Source: Streptomyces sp. cf386 | GTDB taxonomy: Bacteria > Actinomycetota > Actinomycetes > Streptomycetales > Streptomycetaceae | Assembly (NCBI RefSeq): GCF_900103585.1 | Contig: NZ_FNHV01000012.1 | Coordinates: 258,594 to 322,593 of the forward strand | Reading direction: 5' to 3' | DNA: 64,000 nucleotides | In this document: positions 1 through 9,404 of the stretch, piece by piece | How the letters are laid out: the number at the start of each line of letters is the position of its first letter | Numbering within the stretch: position 1 is the stretch's first letter | Translations under genes and position numbers: made by a program | The notes under the pieces: model-generated | The model's input: the letters and a program-made list of their open reading frames with translations, nothing else | Database searches by the model: none | What the model was told of the DNA's origin: nothing

Positions 1-428
1 CGCGAGACATCGACGTCCTCGGGCGGGTTCTCCCACTCCCACACGGGCATCACGGCGGGCGTACCCGTGACCGCGGGCGCGCCCAGGATGTGGGGCCGCT
101 GCTGCTCATCGGAGCGCCACAGCGCGGTGGCCCGCTCGACGAAGCCGGACAGCGAGGTGACGTGCGCGGTGGACGGTTCGCCGGGTACGCCCAGGCCGAT
201 GTCGTCGAGCGTGACGGTACGGTGCAGCCTCGCGGCGAGCACCTCGCAGATCAGGTCGGGCACCTGGCCGCGCGGCCGCTGGCCCTTCAACCACCGTGCG
301 ACGGCGGTGTGTTCGTATCTCAGCGCGATCCCGCGCGCCCGCCCCGCCTGGTTCACGTGCGCTGCCAGCCCCGCGTGCGAGACCCCGGCCTCGTCCAGGA
401 TCGCGTCGAGCAGAGTGTTGGGCTGCAT
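1..428 (-). CDS. Streptomyces-type transcriptional regulator, N-terminal part (truncated by window edge)
   Basis: The reading frame starts at ATG 428 and runs off the left edge, so only the first 142 codons are visible. It begins MQPNTLLDAILDEAGVSHAG and continues through a helical segment with the phrase YEHTAVARWLKGQRPRGQ. This is the form of the N-terminal DNA-binding region of a large family of Streptomyces regulators (NsdA-like) that usually carry tetratricopeptide repeats C-terminally. The start is chosen because a G-rich Shine-Dalgarno stretch (GGGGGG) lies about 7 bases upstream and the family begins MQPNTLLDAILDEAG. A strong palindrome 45 bases upstream may be its operator. The C-terminal domain and exact function cannot be judged. 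The family assignment comes from recognising the sequence, not from a search. Confidence 0.75.
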   Translation of the reverse strand, partial: MQPNTLLDAILDEAGVSHAGLAAHVNQAGRARGIALRYEHTAVARWLKGQRPRGQVPDLICEVLAARLHRTVTLDDIGLGVPGEPSTAHVTSLSGFVERATALWRSDEQQRPHILGAPAVTGTPAVMPVWEWENPPEDVDVS

Positions 429-472
429 GTATGCCCCCCGGGTGGCCTCGGTGCCGACAGAGTAGTGCGAAC

Positions 473-495
473 CGCTTCACACGGGGTGTGAAGCG
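473..495. promoter_or_regulatory. Palindrome upstream of the regulator gene
   Basis: A perfect 10-base inverted repeat: arm CGCTTCACAC, a 3-base GGG spacer, then the exact reverse complement. It ends 45 bases before ATG 428, which is a normal place for an operator or a promoter-overlapping site. The 277-base gap around it (429-705) holds no gene that I can support. Autoregulation by the adjacent regulator is inference. Confidence 0.5.
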
Positions 496-705
496 AGTGC
501 TCGAATCCGTAGGGTGCGCGCGCTGTTGCGGAGAGTTCCCATCCAGTTGACTGAAATGCCTCGCAAGAGGCCGGCCGGGCCGCCGGCTCCCCCTCGTACA
601 GTGCGGCGGCCCGCATCCGCGCCGTCCGCCCAGCTGCCTGCCCGACACTCCGTGGCGGGGCGGACGGCCGCCGCCGGCTTGGCCGCGCGCCCCATCGCCG
701 TTGCG

Positions 706-1779
706 TCAAAGGTGGTTGGTCGGCTGCGGATTGCCCGTGGCTGGTCGCGCAGTTCCCCGCGCCCCTAGGGAATCGCAGGGGACCCTCGTTCGATCGTTCC
801 GTAGGACCAGTAGCGCTATGTCGTCCGTGGGCCTTCCCCTGGTGTGGCGGAGGAGGGCCGTGAAGAGCGTGCGCAGGATCGATTGCGGGGTGATCGGGTG
901 GTTGCGTACGACCTCGATGAGCGCCGCCTGCAGCGAAAAGAACCGGCCTCGTGCGTCCCTCGCGTCCTCGACGCCGTCCGTGAAGAGGACCAGGGAGTCG
1001 CCGGGAAGCAGGGAGCCGCAGCCCGAGGGGGTCAGTTCGGCGGGGAGGGGGAACGGTCCCAAGGGCGGGAGGGGATCGGCGTCGGCGAGAGGGCCTACGC
1101 CTCCGTCCGTCAGCAGATACGGCCAGGGGTGGCCGCAGTTGAGGGCGGTCACCTCGCCGTCGCGGTCGATCTCCAGCAGCAGGAGGGTGACGAACTCCTC
1201 GGCGACCGGGGTGTCGGGCTCCAGGCCGGAGGCGGGGTGTTCGTCGCGGGCCCGTTCGCGCAGGTGTCGGGCCAGGGCCCGCTCCAGTCTGCGCAGCACC
1301 TGGCCCAGGTCGGGTTCGTCGTGGACGGCCTCGCGGAAGCTGCCGAGAAGGGCGGCCACCGTGCCGATGGCGGCGATGCCATGGCCGCGTACGTCGCCCA
1401 TCACCGCCCGTACGCCGTGCTCGGTGGCGACGACCTCGTACAGGTCACCGCCGACACAGGCGTCACGGTCGGCGGAGAGCTGGGCGGCGGCGACGTTCAA
1501 CCCGTCGATACGCGCGGGCAACGGCCGCAGCAGCGCGTTCTGTGCGGCCCCGGCGACCTTGCGGACCTGCCGAAGCTCACGCAGCAGGGCCTGCCGGACA
1601 TGCAGGATCAGTCCGGTCCCCACGGCGAAGAAGACGGCACTGGTGACGACGCGAGCCCCAAGGCTGTCCTCCTGGGCCAGCGGACAGGCCAACTTGTACG
1701 TGATCGCCATCGCACCCCAGGCGGTGGGCAGCCCCATCGCCAGCACCTTCCGGGGAACCCGAGCCTTGATGCGGAACAT
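706..1779 (-). CDS. Membrane-associated SpoIIE-family PP2C serine phosphatase
   Basis: A 357-residue protein. The N-terminal 65 residues contain two hydrophobic segments (around 11-33 and 43-60), followed by a linker helix and a PPM/SpoIIE-type phosphatase domain (about 75-335). Family motifs visible include GGDLYEVV (metal-binding Asp), VMGDVRGHG, and FTDGVEDARD followed by the late DDIALLVL motif with its conserved Asp pair. Such enzymes dephosphorylate anti-anti-sigma factors or similar partners; no partner is encoded next to it. It is a single gene with no close upstream neighbour on its strand. Oddly, the last 20 or so codons, including the stop, run through a dispersed intergenic repeat (736-766), so the true C-terminus of the ancestral protein probably ended before this. 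The substrate is unknown. Confidence 0.85.
   Translation of the reverse strand: MFRIKARVPRKVLAMGLPTAWGAMAITYKLACPLAQEDSLGARVVTSAVFFAVGTGLILHVRQALLRELRQVRKVAGAAQNALLRPLPARIDGLNVAAAQLSADRDACVGGDLYEVVATEHGVRAVMGDVRGHGIAAIGTVAALLGSFREAVHDEPDLGQVLRRLERALARHLRERARDEHPASGLEPDTPVAEEFVTLLLLEIDRDGEVTALNCGHPWPYLLTDGGVGPLADADPLPPLGPFPLPAELTPSGCGSLLPGDSLVLFTDGVEDARDARGRFFSLQAALIEVVRNHPITPQSILRTLFTALLRHTRGRPTDDIALLVLRNDRTRVPCDSLGARGTARPATGNPQPTNHL
736..766 (-). repeat. Dispersed Streptomyces intergenic repeat, copy A
   Basis: 31 bases identical, in inverted orientation, to positions 1924-1954 (copy B). The core on this strand reads GGGGCGCGGGGAACTGCGCG. Here the repeat is translated as the C-terminal tail of the phosphatase gene. 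From memory, this element is common in Streptomyces intergenic regions. Confidence 0.8.
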
Positions 1780-1923
1780 GCCTATGGCCCCCCAATAGGC
1801 CCTGACAACGCAGACGGACCGACCCCGAAAGGCCGGTCCGATTCTGTCGAGAGATGGCCCGGAAGTACCAGATCACCCAGAGAAGTCACCCTATTGAGTG
1901 AGGTGACTGCAACGCGCCCCTTC

Positions 1924-1954
1924 AGGGGCGCGGGGAACTGCGCGACCAGCCACG
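1924..1954 (+). repeat. Dispersed Streptomyces intergenic repeat, copy B
   Basis: The same 31-base unit as 736-766 but on the opposite strand, so the two copies form an inverted pair flanking the phosphatase gene. It lies in the 217-base gap between pheT (ends 1997) and the phosphatase start (1779). Confidence 0.8.
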
Positions 1955-1996
1955 ACGAACCCGCGGCCGGCGAACAACACAGTCCCCCCGCGGCGA

Positions 1997-4510
1997 TTAG
2001 CCCCTCAGAACAGCCCCCGTACGCTCGCCCGCGAGGGCAACCGCAGCGTCCCTGGCAGCCGAAGCCTCATCCACGGTCAGCGTCCGATCCCCCGCACGGA
2101 ACCGCAGCGCATACGCCAGCGACTTCTTCCCGTCACCGAGCTGCTCGTCATTGACGTACACGTCGAACAGCCGGATCCCCTCAAGAAGTTCACCCGCCCC
2201 CGCACGCAACGCCGCCTCGACCTCCGCGGCCGGCACCGGCTTGTCCACCACGAGGGCGACATCCTGCGTGGCCACCGGGAACGTGGAGATGCTCGGCGCC
2301 TGAGGCGTACCGTCCCCGACCTGCTCCAGCGCGTCCAGGTCCAGCTCCATCGCACAGGTACGCGCGGGCAGACCCAGCTTCTTCAGCACACCCGGGTGCA
2401 GCTCACCGGCGTATCCGATGACCCGCTCGGCGCCCTCCACGGTGATCGCCAGCGCGGCGCACCGGCCGGGGTGCCACGGACCGTACTGCCCGCTCACCGC
2501 GATCAGTTCGGCCCCGGCCTCACGGGCCACGAGCCGCGCCGCCTCCACCGCGTCGGCCCAGTCGGCCGGACGGCCCTTGCCCCACCAGCCGGCCTGCTCC
2601 CGCGCACCGGCGAGAACGACGGCCACGTGCCGCGGCTGCTCGGGCAGCACGGCGTTCAGCGCGGCGATCTCCTCGCCGGTCGGACGCCGGTCGACGGACA
2701 GGTGCCCGGCGACGCTGCGCTCCTCGCGCGGCTGGAAGACCAGGCCCGTCTCGAACAGGGCCAGGTCGTGCGAGCCCCGCCCGTCGTTGCGCCGCAGCGC
2801 ACCGAGCAGACCCGGCAGCAGCGACGTACGGAGCGCCGGCTCCTCGTCGTTGAGCGGGTTGGTCAGCTTGACGACGCGGCGGGCCGGGTCGTCGGCCGCC
2901 AGGCCGAGCTGGTCGAAGACCTGCTCGCTGACGAAGGGGTAGTTCGGCGCCTCGACGTAACCGGCACCGGCCAGCGCGCGGCCGACCCGGCGGTGCAGTC
3001 GCTGACGGTGGGTCAGGCCACGGCCGGACGGCGGCTTGGGCAGCGTGGAGGGCAGGTTCTCGTAGCCCTCCAGGCGGATGACCTCTTCGGCCAGGTCGTT
3101 CGGCTCCAGGAGGTCGGGCCGCCAGGACGGCACGGTGACGATCAGCTCGTCCTGCCCGTACACGTCGCAGCCGATCTGCTGGAGTCGCCGTACGACGGTC
3201 TCGCGGCCGTACTCGACGCCCGCCACCTTGTCCGGGTGGTCGGCCGGGCTGGTGATGGTGTGCGGCCCGGAGGGCGTGACGACCTCGGTGACACCGGCCT
3301 CGGCCGTGCCGCCGGCGAGCAGCACCAGCAGGTCCACCGTCCGCTGGGCAGCCGCGGCGGCCGCGGCCGGGTCGACACCGCGCTCGAAGCGACGGGACGC
3401 CTCCGAGGACAGCTTGTGGCGGCGTGCCGTACGCGCGATGGCGACCTGGTCGAAGTGGGCGGCCTCGATGACGACATCGGTGGACGCGTTCTCCACGTCG
3501 TCGTGGTCGGCGATCTCCGTGTTGGCGCCGCCCATGACGCCCGCGAGGCCGATCGGGCCGCGCTCGTCGGTGATGACCAGGTCCTCGGCGTGCAGCTTGC
3601 GCTCGACGCCGTCGAGGGTGACGAGCTTCTCGCCCTCCTCGGCCCGGCGCACACCGATCGTGCCCTGGACCAGGCCCCGGTCGTAGGCGTGCAGCGGCTG
3701 GCCGAGCTCCATCATCACGTAGTTGGTGACGTCGACGGCGAGCGAGATCGGGCGCATGCCGACCTTCTGCAGACGGCGCTGCAGCCAGATCGGGGAGCGC
3801 GCCTCGGGGCTCAGGCCGGTCACCGTACGGGCGGTGAAGCGGTCGCAGCCGATCGGGTCCGAGACCTGCACCGGGTAGCCGAAGGCGTTCGGGCCGGGCA
3901 CGTCGAGCAGGGCCGGGTCGCGCAGCGGGATGCCGTAGCCGATGGCGGTCTCGCGGGCGACGCCGCGGATGGACAGGCAGTCGCCGCGGTTGGCGGTGAC
4001 GGCGATGTCCAGGACCTCGTCGACCAGTTCGAGGAGCTCGATGGCGTCCTTGCCGACCTCGGTCTCCGGCGGCAGCACGATGATGCCGTGGGTGCCGTCG
4101 TCGCCCATGCCCAGCTCGCTGGTGGAGCAGATCATGCCGTGCGAGACACGGCCGTACGTCTTGCGCGCGGCGATCTCGAAACCGCCGGGCAGCACGGCGC
4201 CGGGGAGGACGATGACGACCTTGTCACCGACCTGGAAGTTCCGGGCGCCGCAGATGAGTTCCTGGGGCTCGCCGGTGCCGTTGGCCTGGCCGACGTCGAC
4301 GGTGCAGAAGCGGATCGGCTTCTTGAACTCCGTCAGCTCCTCGATGGTCAGCACCTGGCCGACGACGAGCGGACCCTTGAGGCCGTCGCCGAGCTGCTCG
4401 ACGGACTCCACCTCGAGACCGGCCGAAATGAGCTTGGCCTGGACGTCACGGCCGGTTTCGGTCGCCGGCAGGTCGACGTACTCCCGCAGCCAAGAAAGCG
4501 GGACCCGCAT
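1997..4510 (-). CDS. pheT: Phenylalanine--tRNA ligase beta subunit
   Basis: 837 residues, the normal length for bacterial PheT. The protein starts MRVPLSWLREYVDLP, followed by an N-terminal tRNA-binding OB fold (about residues 40-155). It then has the B3/B4 editing region with the typical phrase DVTNYVMMELGQPLHAYD, the B5 domain, a catalytic-like core, and a C-terminal FDX-ACB anticodon-binding domain (last 95 residues). With PheS it forms the alpha2beta2 enzyme that charges tRNA-Phe in the cytoplasm. Its ATG overlaps the pheS stop by one base (TGATG), so the two are translationally coupled and made in equal amounts. It is followed by an intergenic repeat and no obvious poly-U terminator. Confidence 0.98.
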   Translation of the reverse strand: MRVPLSWLREYVDLPATETGRDVQAKLISAGLEVESVEQLGDGLKGPLVVGQVLTIEELTEFKKPIRFCTVDVGQANGTGEPQELICGARNFQVGDKVVIVLPGAVLPGGFEIAARKTYGRVSHGMICSTSELGMGDDGTHGIIVLPPETEVGKDAIELLELVDEVLDIAVTANRGDCLSIRGVARETAIGYGIPLRDPALLDVPGPNAFGYPVQVSDPIGCDRFTARTVTGLSPEARSPIWLQRRLQKVGMRPISLAVDVTNYVMMELGQPLHAYDRGLVQGTIGVRRAEEGEKLVTLDGVERKLHAEDLVITDERGPIGLAGVMGGANTEIADHDDVENASTDVVIEAAHFDQVAIARTARRHKLSSEASRRFERGVDPAAAAAAAQRTVDLLVLLAGGTAEAGVTEVVTPSGPHTITSPADHPDKVAGVEYGRETVVRRLQQIGCDVYGQDELIVTVPSWRPDLLEPNDLAEEVIRLEGYENLPSTLPKPPSGRGLTHRQRLHRRVGRALAGAGYVEAPNYPFVSEQVFDQLGLAADDPARRVVKLTNPLNDEEPALRTSLLPGLLGALRRNDGRGSHDLALFETGLVFQPREERSVAGHLSVDRRPTGEEIAALNAVLPEQPRHVAVVLAGAREQAGWWGKGRPADWADAVEAARLVAREAGAELIAVSGQYGPWHPGRCAALAITVEGAERVIGYAGELHPGVLKKLGLPARTCAMELDLDALEQVGDGTPQAPSISTFPVATQDVALVVDKPVPAAEVEAALRAGAGELLEGIRLFDVYVNDEQLGDGKKSLAYALRFRAGDRTLTVDEASAARDAAVALAGERTGAVLRG

Positions 4511-5631
4511 CAGATCTCCATCCCGAACGGCCGGGTGAACCGGACGTCACCCTCGACCATGTCTCGCATGTCTTCGACGTTGTGGCGGAACATCAGCATC
4601 CGCTCGATGCCGAACCCGAAGGCGAACCCGCTGTACTTCTCCGGGTCGACGCCACAGGCGGTCAGCACCTTGGGGTTGACCATCCCGCAGCCGCCCAGCT
4701 CGATCCAGCCCTCGGAGGAGCAGGTACGGCAGGGGCGGTCGGGGTTGCCGACGGACTCACCGCGGCAGACGTAGCACACCATGTCCATCTCGGCGGACGG
4801 CTCGGTGAACGGGAAGAAGTTGGGCCGCAGCCGGGTCTTCATGCCCTCGCCGAACAGGGACTGGACCATGTGGTCCAGGGTGCCCTTGAGGTCGGCCATG
4901 GTGAGGCCCTCGTCGACGGCGAGCAGCTCGACCTGGTGGAAGACCGGGGTGTGCGTGGCGTCCAGCTCGTCGGTGCGGTACACGCGGCCGGGACAGATCA
5001 CGTACACCGGCAGCTCACGGTCGAGCAGCGAGCGGATCTGCACGGGCGAGGTGTGGGTACGCAGCACGACGCCGGACTCGGTGCCGCCGTCCGGGCCCTG
5101 CACGAAGAAGGTGTCGGCCTCGCCGCGCGCGGGGTGGTCCGGGCCGATGTTGAGCGCGTCGAAGTTGAACCACTCGGCCTCGACCTGCGGGCCCTCGGCC
5201 ACCTCGTAGCCCATGGCCACGAAGATGTCCTCGATGCGCTCGGACAGGGTGGTGAGCGGGTGGCGGGCGCCGGACGGTACGCGGTCGTAGGGCAGCGTGA
5301 CGTCCACGGCCTCCTCGACCAGCACCCGCTGGTCCCGCTCCGCCTCCAGCTCGGTCTGGCGGGCCGCGAGGCCCTTGTTGACCGCGCCCCGGGCCTGGCC
5401 GACGAGCTTTCCGGCGGCGGCCTTGGCATGCGGGGGCAGCGCGCCGATCTCGCGGTTGGCGAGGGCCAGCGGGGAGGTCCCGCCGGTGTGGGCGACCTTG
5501 GCCTCCTGGAGCGCGTCGAGGGAGTCCGCGGCGGCGAAGGCGGCGAGCGCCTCGTCCCGCATGCGCTCGATCTCTTCCGGTTTCAAGGCCTCGACCTCTA
5601 CAGGGTCGTACGACTTATTCGGTGCCGACAT
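4510..5631 (-). CDS. pheS: Phenylalanine--tRNA ligase alpha subunit
   Basis: 373 residues. An N-terminal coiled-coil arm (about 1-110) precedes the class II aminoacyl-tRNA synthetase core. Recognisable core segments are HPLTTLSERIEDIF, RTHTSPVQIRSLLDRELPV, and the final motif 3 region GFAFGFGIERMLM. A cysteine-rich insertion (CYVCRG then CRTC) looks like a zinc-binding knuckle, as seen in several actinobacterial PheS proteins. It provides the active site that attaches phenylalanine to tRNA. It is the first gene of the pheS-pheT pair; the start ATG 5631 has AGAG 5-8 bases upstream. The 147-base gap to the sensor kinase should contain the promoter, but I see no convincing -35/-10 pair. Confidence 0.98.
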   Translation of the reverse strand: MSAPNKSYDPVEVEALKPEEIERMRDEALAAFAAADSLDALQEAKVAHTGGTSPLALANREIGALPPHAKAAAGKLVGQARGAVNKGLAARQTELEAERDQRVLVEEAVDVTLPYDRVPSGARHPLTTLSERIEDIFVAMGYEVAEGPQVEAEWFNFDALNIGPDHPARGEADTFFVQGPDGGTESGVVLRTHTSPVQIRSLLDRELPVYVICPGRVYRTDELDATHTPVFHQVELLAVDEGLTMADLKGTLDHMVQSLFGEGMKTRLRPNFFPFTEPSAEMDMVCYVCRGESVGNPDRPCRTCSSEGWIELGGCGMVNPKVLTACGVDPEKYSGFAFGFGIERMLMFRHNVEDMRDMVEGDVRFTRPFGMEI

Positions 5632-5778
5632 CTCTTCCCGTGCTTCCGATTGGCTGGCTGAAGGTCCCCGTACCGACTCGTGGACAGATCGTCACGGTTT
5701 TTGGGACACAAAGGTGCCAAAGGCCGAGTCTAACGGGGTTGAGGAATGCGAATGCGCCCGTGGGGCCGAGGCCGGCTC

Positions 5779-6915
5779 TCAGGTGAGATACGCCGGTGCC
5801 GCCACGGGCAACGTAAATCGGAACTGTGCGCCGCCGCCGGGGGCGCGACCGACCTCGATGGCGCCGCCGTGCGCCTCGACGATGCCCTTGACGATGTAGA
5901 GCCCGAGGCCCGTGCCGCCGCGCTTGCTGCCCCGCCAGAAGCGGGTGAAGACGCGGTTCATGGACTCCTCCGGGATACCGGGCCCCTCGTCGCTCACCGT
6001 GACCGACGTACCGACGTCCTCTCCCTCGCGCGGGGACGTCGTGGCCGTGACGTCAATGGTGACCGTTCCGTCGCCGTGCCGCACCGCATTTTCGATGAGG
6101 TTGCTGAGCACCTGGTCGATCTTGTCGGGGTCGGCCCACAGGTCGGGCAGGGGCTGCTCGACGCGCAGCAGGAACCGGTCGGCGGTCTGGCCCGCGGCGA
6201 CGTAGGCCTGGATGTGCCGTCCCACGGCCGCGCCCATGTCGACGGGCTGGCGACGCACCTCCAGCCTCCCGCTGTCGATCCGCGAGATGTCGAGCAGCTC
6301 GGCGATGAGCCGGGTGACCCGGTCGGCGTCGGCGTCGACGGTCTCCAGCATGAGCCGCTTCTGGTCGTCGGTGAAGCGTTCCCACTTGGCGAGGAGCGTG
6401 GCGGTGAAGCCCTTGACGGAGGTGAGCGGCGAGCGCAGCTCGTGGGCGACGGTGGCGATCAGCTCGGCGTGACTGCGCTCGGTGCGGCGCCGGGCCTCGG
6501 TGTCACGGAGCGAGACGACGACGCGGCGGACGGGGCCGGTCGGCTCGGCACGGACGTACCGCACCGAGACGAGTACCTCATGCCCGCCGGGGAGGAGGAG
6601 GTTCCGCTCGGGCTGCCGGCGCCGAATGGCGAGCCCGCCGTACGGATCGGTCAGCTGCCACCAGCGGCGCCCCTCCAGGTCCTCTAAGGGCAGGGCCTTC
6701 TCCAGCCGCTGCCCGAGGGCGTCGTCGGCGCGGACGGCGGTGATGCGCTCGGCGGCGGCGTTGAAGCAGATGACGTGCCCGTGCTCGTCGGCGACGACGA
6801 GGCCGTCGGGCAGGTCGTCGGGATCGATGCCGAACTCGGCGGGATCGCCGGACCGGGACCCGGACGGCCGCGGCACCTGATGTGCTCCCGGTGCGCTGCT
6901 CGTGCCGACACTCAT
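5779..6915 (-). CDS. PAS-domain sensor histidine kinase
   Basis: 378 residues, with no transmembrane segment or signal peptide, so a soluble sensor. A PAS domain covers about 32-140 (DGLVVADEHGHVICFNAAAE). It is followed by an HisKA dimerisation domain with the phosphorylated His158 in VAHELRSPLTSVKGF, and an HATPase_c domain with N box Asn276 (NLIENAVRH), G1 box DEGPGI (309-314) and G2 box GGTGLGL (333-339). No response regulator is adjacent, so it is an orphan kinase. Leu77 is encoded by TTA (6685-6687), the rare codon read by bldA tRNA in Streptomyces, so translation may be restricted to late growth. The signal sensed is unknown. It lies between pheS and an RNA methyltransferase gene. Confidence 0.93.
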   Translation of the reverse strand: MSVGTSSAPGAHQVPRPSGSRSGDPAEFGIDPDDLPDGLVVADEHGHVICFNAAAERITAVRADDALGQRLEKALPLEDLEGRRWWQLTDPYGGLAIRRRQPERNLLLPGGHEVLVSVRYVRAEPTGPVRRVVVSLRDTEARRRTERSHAELIATVAHELRSPLTSVKGFTATLLAKWERFTDDQKRLMLETVDADADRVTRLIAELLDISRIDSGRLEVRRQPVDMGAAVGRHIQAYVAAGQTADRFLLRVEQPLPDLWADPDKIDQVLSNLIENAVRHGDGTVTIDVTATTSPREGEDVGTSVTVSDEGPGIPEESMNRVFTRFWRGSKRGGTGLGLYIVKGIVEAHGGAIEVGRAPGGGAQFRFTLPVAAPAYLT

Positions 6916-6968
6916 CCCCGTACCCCACCTCTCACGACGGCTGAGGGGCCCCCGAGCTGGTCACCCTA

Positions 6969-7817
<849 letters not shown>

Positions 7818-7856
7818 GGGGTTCACCTTGGTGTTTCGAAGTTCACGGACACAACA

Positions 7857-7887
7857 GGACCCGCAAGCCTCCTCGGCCTGCGGGTCC
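7857..7887 (-). terminator. Hairpin after rplT
   Basis: Inverted repeat GGACCCGCA / TGCGGGTCC with a 13-base loop that itself contains a short GCC/GGC pairing, 34 bases past the rplT stop. It lacks a long U run, as is usual in Streptomyces. Confidence 0.7.
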
Positions 7888-7920
7888 CTTCAGTCACGTC
7901 GGCCTGGGGCCGCTGGAGCG

Positions 7921-8304
7921 TCAGGCCGCCTTCGGGGCGTTGACGTCCGACGGCAGCGCCTTCTGCGCGACCTCGACGAGCGCGGCGAACGCGTTCGCGT
8001 CGTTGACGGCCAGCTCGGCCAGGATCTTGCGGTCGACCTCGACGTTGGCGGCCTTCAGACCCTGGATGAAGCGGTTGTACGTGATGCCGTTCGCGCGGGC
8101 AGCGGCGTTGATGCGCTGGATCCACAGCTGGCGGAAGTCACCCTTGCGCTTCTTGCGGTCGTTGTAGTTGTAGACCAGCGAGTGGGTGACCTGCTCCTTG
8201 GCCTTGCGGTACAGGCGCGAACGCTGACCGCGGTAGCCGGAGGCCGCCTCGAGGATCGCCCGGCGCTTCTTGTGGGCGTTGACTGCCCGCTTGACGCGTG
8301 CCAC
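7921..8304 (-). CDS. rplT: Large ribosomal subunit protein bL20
   Basis: 127 residues starting MARVKRAVNAHKKRRAILE, strongly basic in the N-terminal half, as in all bL20 proteins. It binds 23S rRNA early in 50S assembly. In Firmicutes L20 also represses the infC-rpmI-rplT mRNA by binding the leader; whether that happens here is unknown, but the infC leader upstream does contain a terminator-like hairpin. It is the last gene of infC-rpmI-rplT on this strand, 120 bases after rpmI, and is followed by a hairpin. Confidence 0.98.
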   Translation of the reverse strand: MARVKRAVNAHKKRRAILEAASGYRGQRSRLYRKAKEQVTHSLVYNYNDRKKRKGDFRQLWIQRINAAARANGITYNRFIQGLKAANVEVDRKILAELAVNDANAFAALVEVAQKALPSDVNAPKAA

Positions 8305-8424
8305 TTGTTAACTCCTTGTAGCGGGGCCGTGGTTGGACTCACACGACCCGGTATCGATTGGGTCCCGGTCAGAGATCAGGCGCGACGGGCGATGCGATGC
8401 GATCCGCTCGATCCGCGCCCGATG

Positions 8425-8619
8425 TCACTTGCCGAGAAGCTTCTTGATCTTCGCGGCGTCGCCCGGGGCCATCTCGGCGTTGCCGGTCAGGCGGCGCGTC
8501 ACGCGGGACGACTTGTGCTCGAGCAGGTGGCGCTTGCCGGCGCGCTCACGGAGCACCTTGCCGGAGCCGGTGATCTTGAAGCGCTTGCTGGCACCGCTGT
8601 GCGACTTGTTCTTCGGCAT
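8425..8619 (-). CDS. rpmI: Large ribosomal subunit protein bL35
   Basis: 64 residues, MPKNKSHSGASKRFKITGSG to the conserved end AKIKKLLGK, the standard length for bL35. The open frame extends further upstream, but ATG 8619 is the true start because bL35 begins MPK(N/M)K and GGAGAG lies 8-13 bases upstream. It is a structural component of the 50S subunit. Middle gene of the infC-rpmI-rplT unit, 110 bases after infC. Confidence 0.98.
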   Translation of the reverse strand: MPKNKSHSGASKRFKITGSGKVLRERAGKRHLLEHKSSRVTRRLTGNAEMAPGDAAKIKKLLGK

Positions 8620-8729
8620 AGCGCCGTTCTCTCCTCGTAGATGGCGCTCCGATGCCCGGTCGTAAAACCGGGCACGGTGGAGCGTCGCTCTGGTATCGGT
8701 TACGTCCTGGGGACTCGCGTCCCCCGGGA

Positions 8730-9404
8730 TCACGCCTCGGCGGAAGCCTCGGCAGGAGCCTCGGTCTCCACGGCGTCCTCGGACTCCGCGGCACCCTCGG
8801 TCTCCGCGACGTTCTGCGACTTGCCGGGGTTGGCCTTCGCGTCGGCCTTGCGGGCTTCCTGCGCCTGGCGGGCCTCGGCCATCGCCTCGGTCTTCTTCTT
8901 GTGCGGACCGAGAACCATGATCATGTTTCGGCCGTCCTGCTTCGGGTTCGACTCTACGAACCCGAGGTCCTCGACGTCCGTCGCGAGACGCTGCAGCAGT
9001 CGATAGCCCAGCTCGGGCCGGGACTGCTCGCGACCACGGAACATGATCGTGATCTTGACCTTGTCGCCCTGCTTGAGGAACCGGACGACGTGACCCTTCT
9101 TGGTGTCATAGTCGTGCGGGTCGATCTTCGGCCGGAGCTTCATCTCCTTGATGACCGTGTGCGCCTGGTTCTTGCGCGCCTCACGGGCCTTCATGGCCGA
9201 CTCGTACTTGAACTTCCCGTAGTCCATGAGCTTGCACACGGGCGGACGGGCGTTCGCCGCGACCTCGACCAGGTCCAGGTCGTACTCCTGCGCAAGCTCC
9301 AGTGCCTTGGCCAGCGGGACAATGCCCACCTGCTCGCCACTGGGACCGACAAGTCGCACCTCGGGAACGCGAATCCGGTCGTTGATGCGGGGCTCGGCGC
9401 TGAT
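8730..9404 (-). CDS. infC: Translation initiation factor IF-3 (ATC start codon)
   Basis: 224 residues. The N-terminal domain contains RINDRIRVPEVRLVG and the linker KFKYESAMKAREARK; the C-terminal domain has the typical HVVRFLKQGDKVKITIMFRGRE. An acidic, alanine/glutamate-rich tail of about 40 residues follows, common in actinobacteria. IF-3 binds the 30S subunit, prevents 50S joining and rejects non-canonical start codons. The first ATG/GTG in frame (9359) would remove the conserved RINDRIRVPE stretch. The full domain needs the upstream ATC at 9404-9402, preceded by AGGAGG at 9414-9409. A non-AUG start is expected for infC, where IF-3 represses its own translation (known from E. coli, which uses AUU). 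Spacing of four bases is a little short. Confidence 0.93.
   Translation of the reverse strand: MSAEPRINDRIRVPEVRLVGPSGEQVGIVPLAKALELAQEYDLDLVEVAANARPPVCKLMDYGKFKYESAMKAREARKNQAHTVIKEMKLRPKIDPHDYDTKKGHVVRFLKQGDKVKITIMFRGREQSRPELGYRLLQRLATDVEDLGFVESNPKQDGRNMIMVLGPHKKKTEAMAEARQAQEARKADAKANPGKSQNVAETEGAAESEDAVETEAPAEASAEA

Noticed and set aside
2396..4774. Long open frame antisense to pheT
   Set aside because: Its predicted protein has no domain and its frame mirrors the codon bias of pheT on the other strand; a shadow of GC-rich coding sequence.
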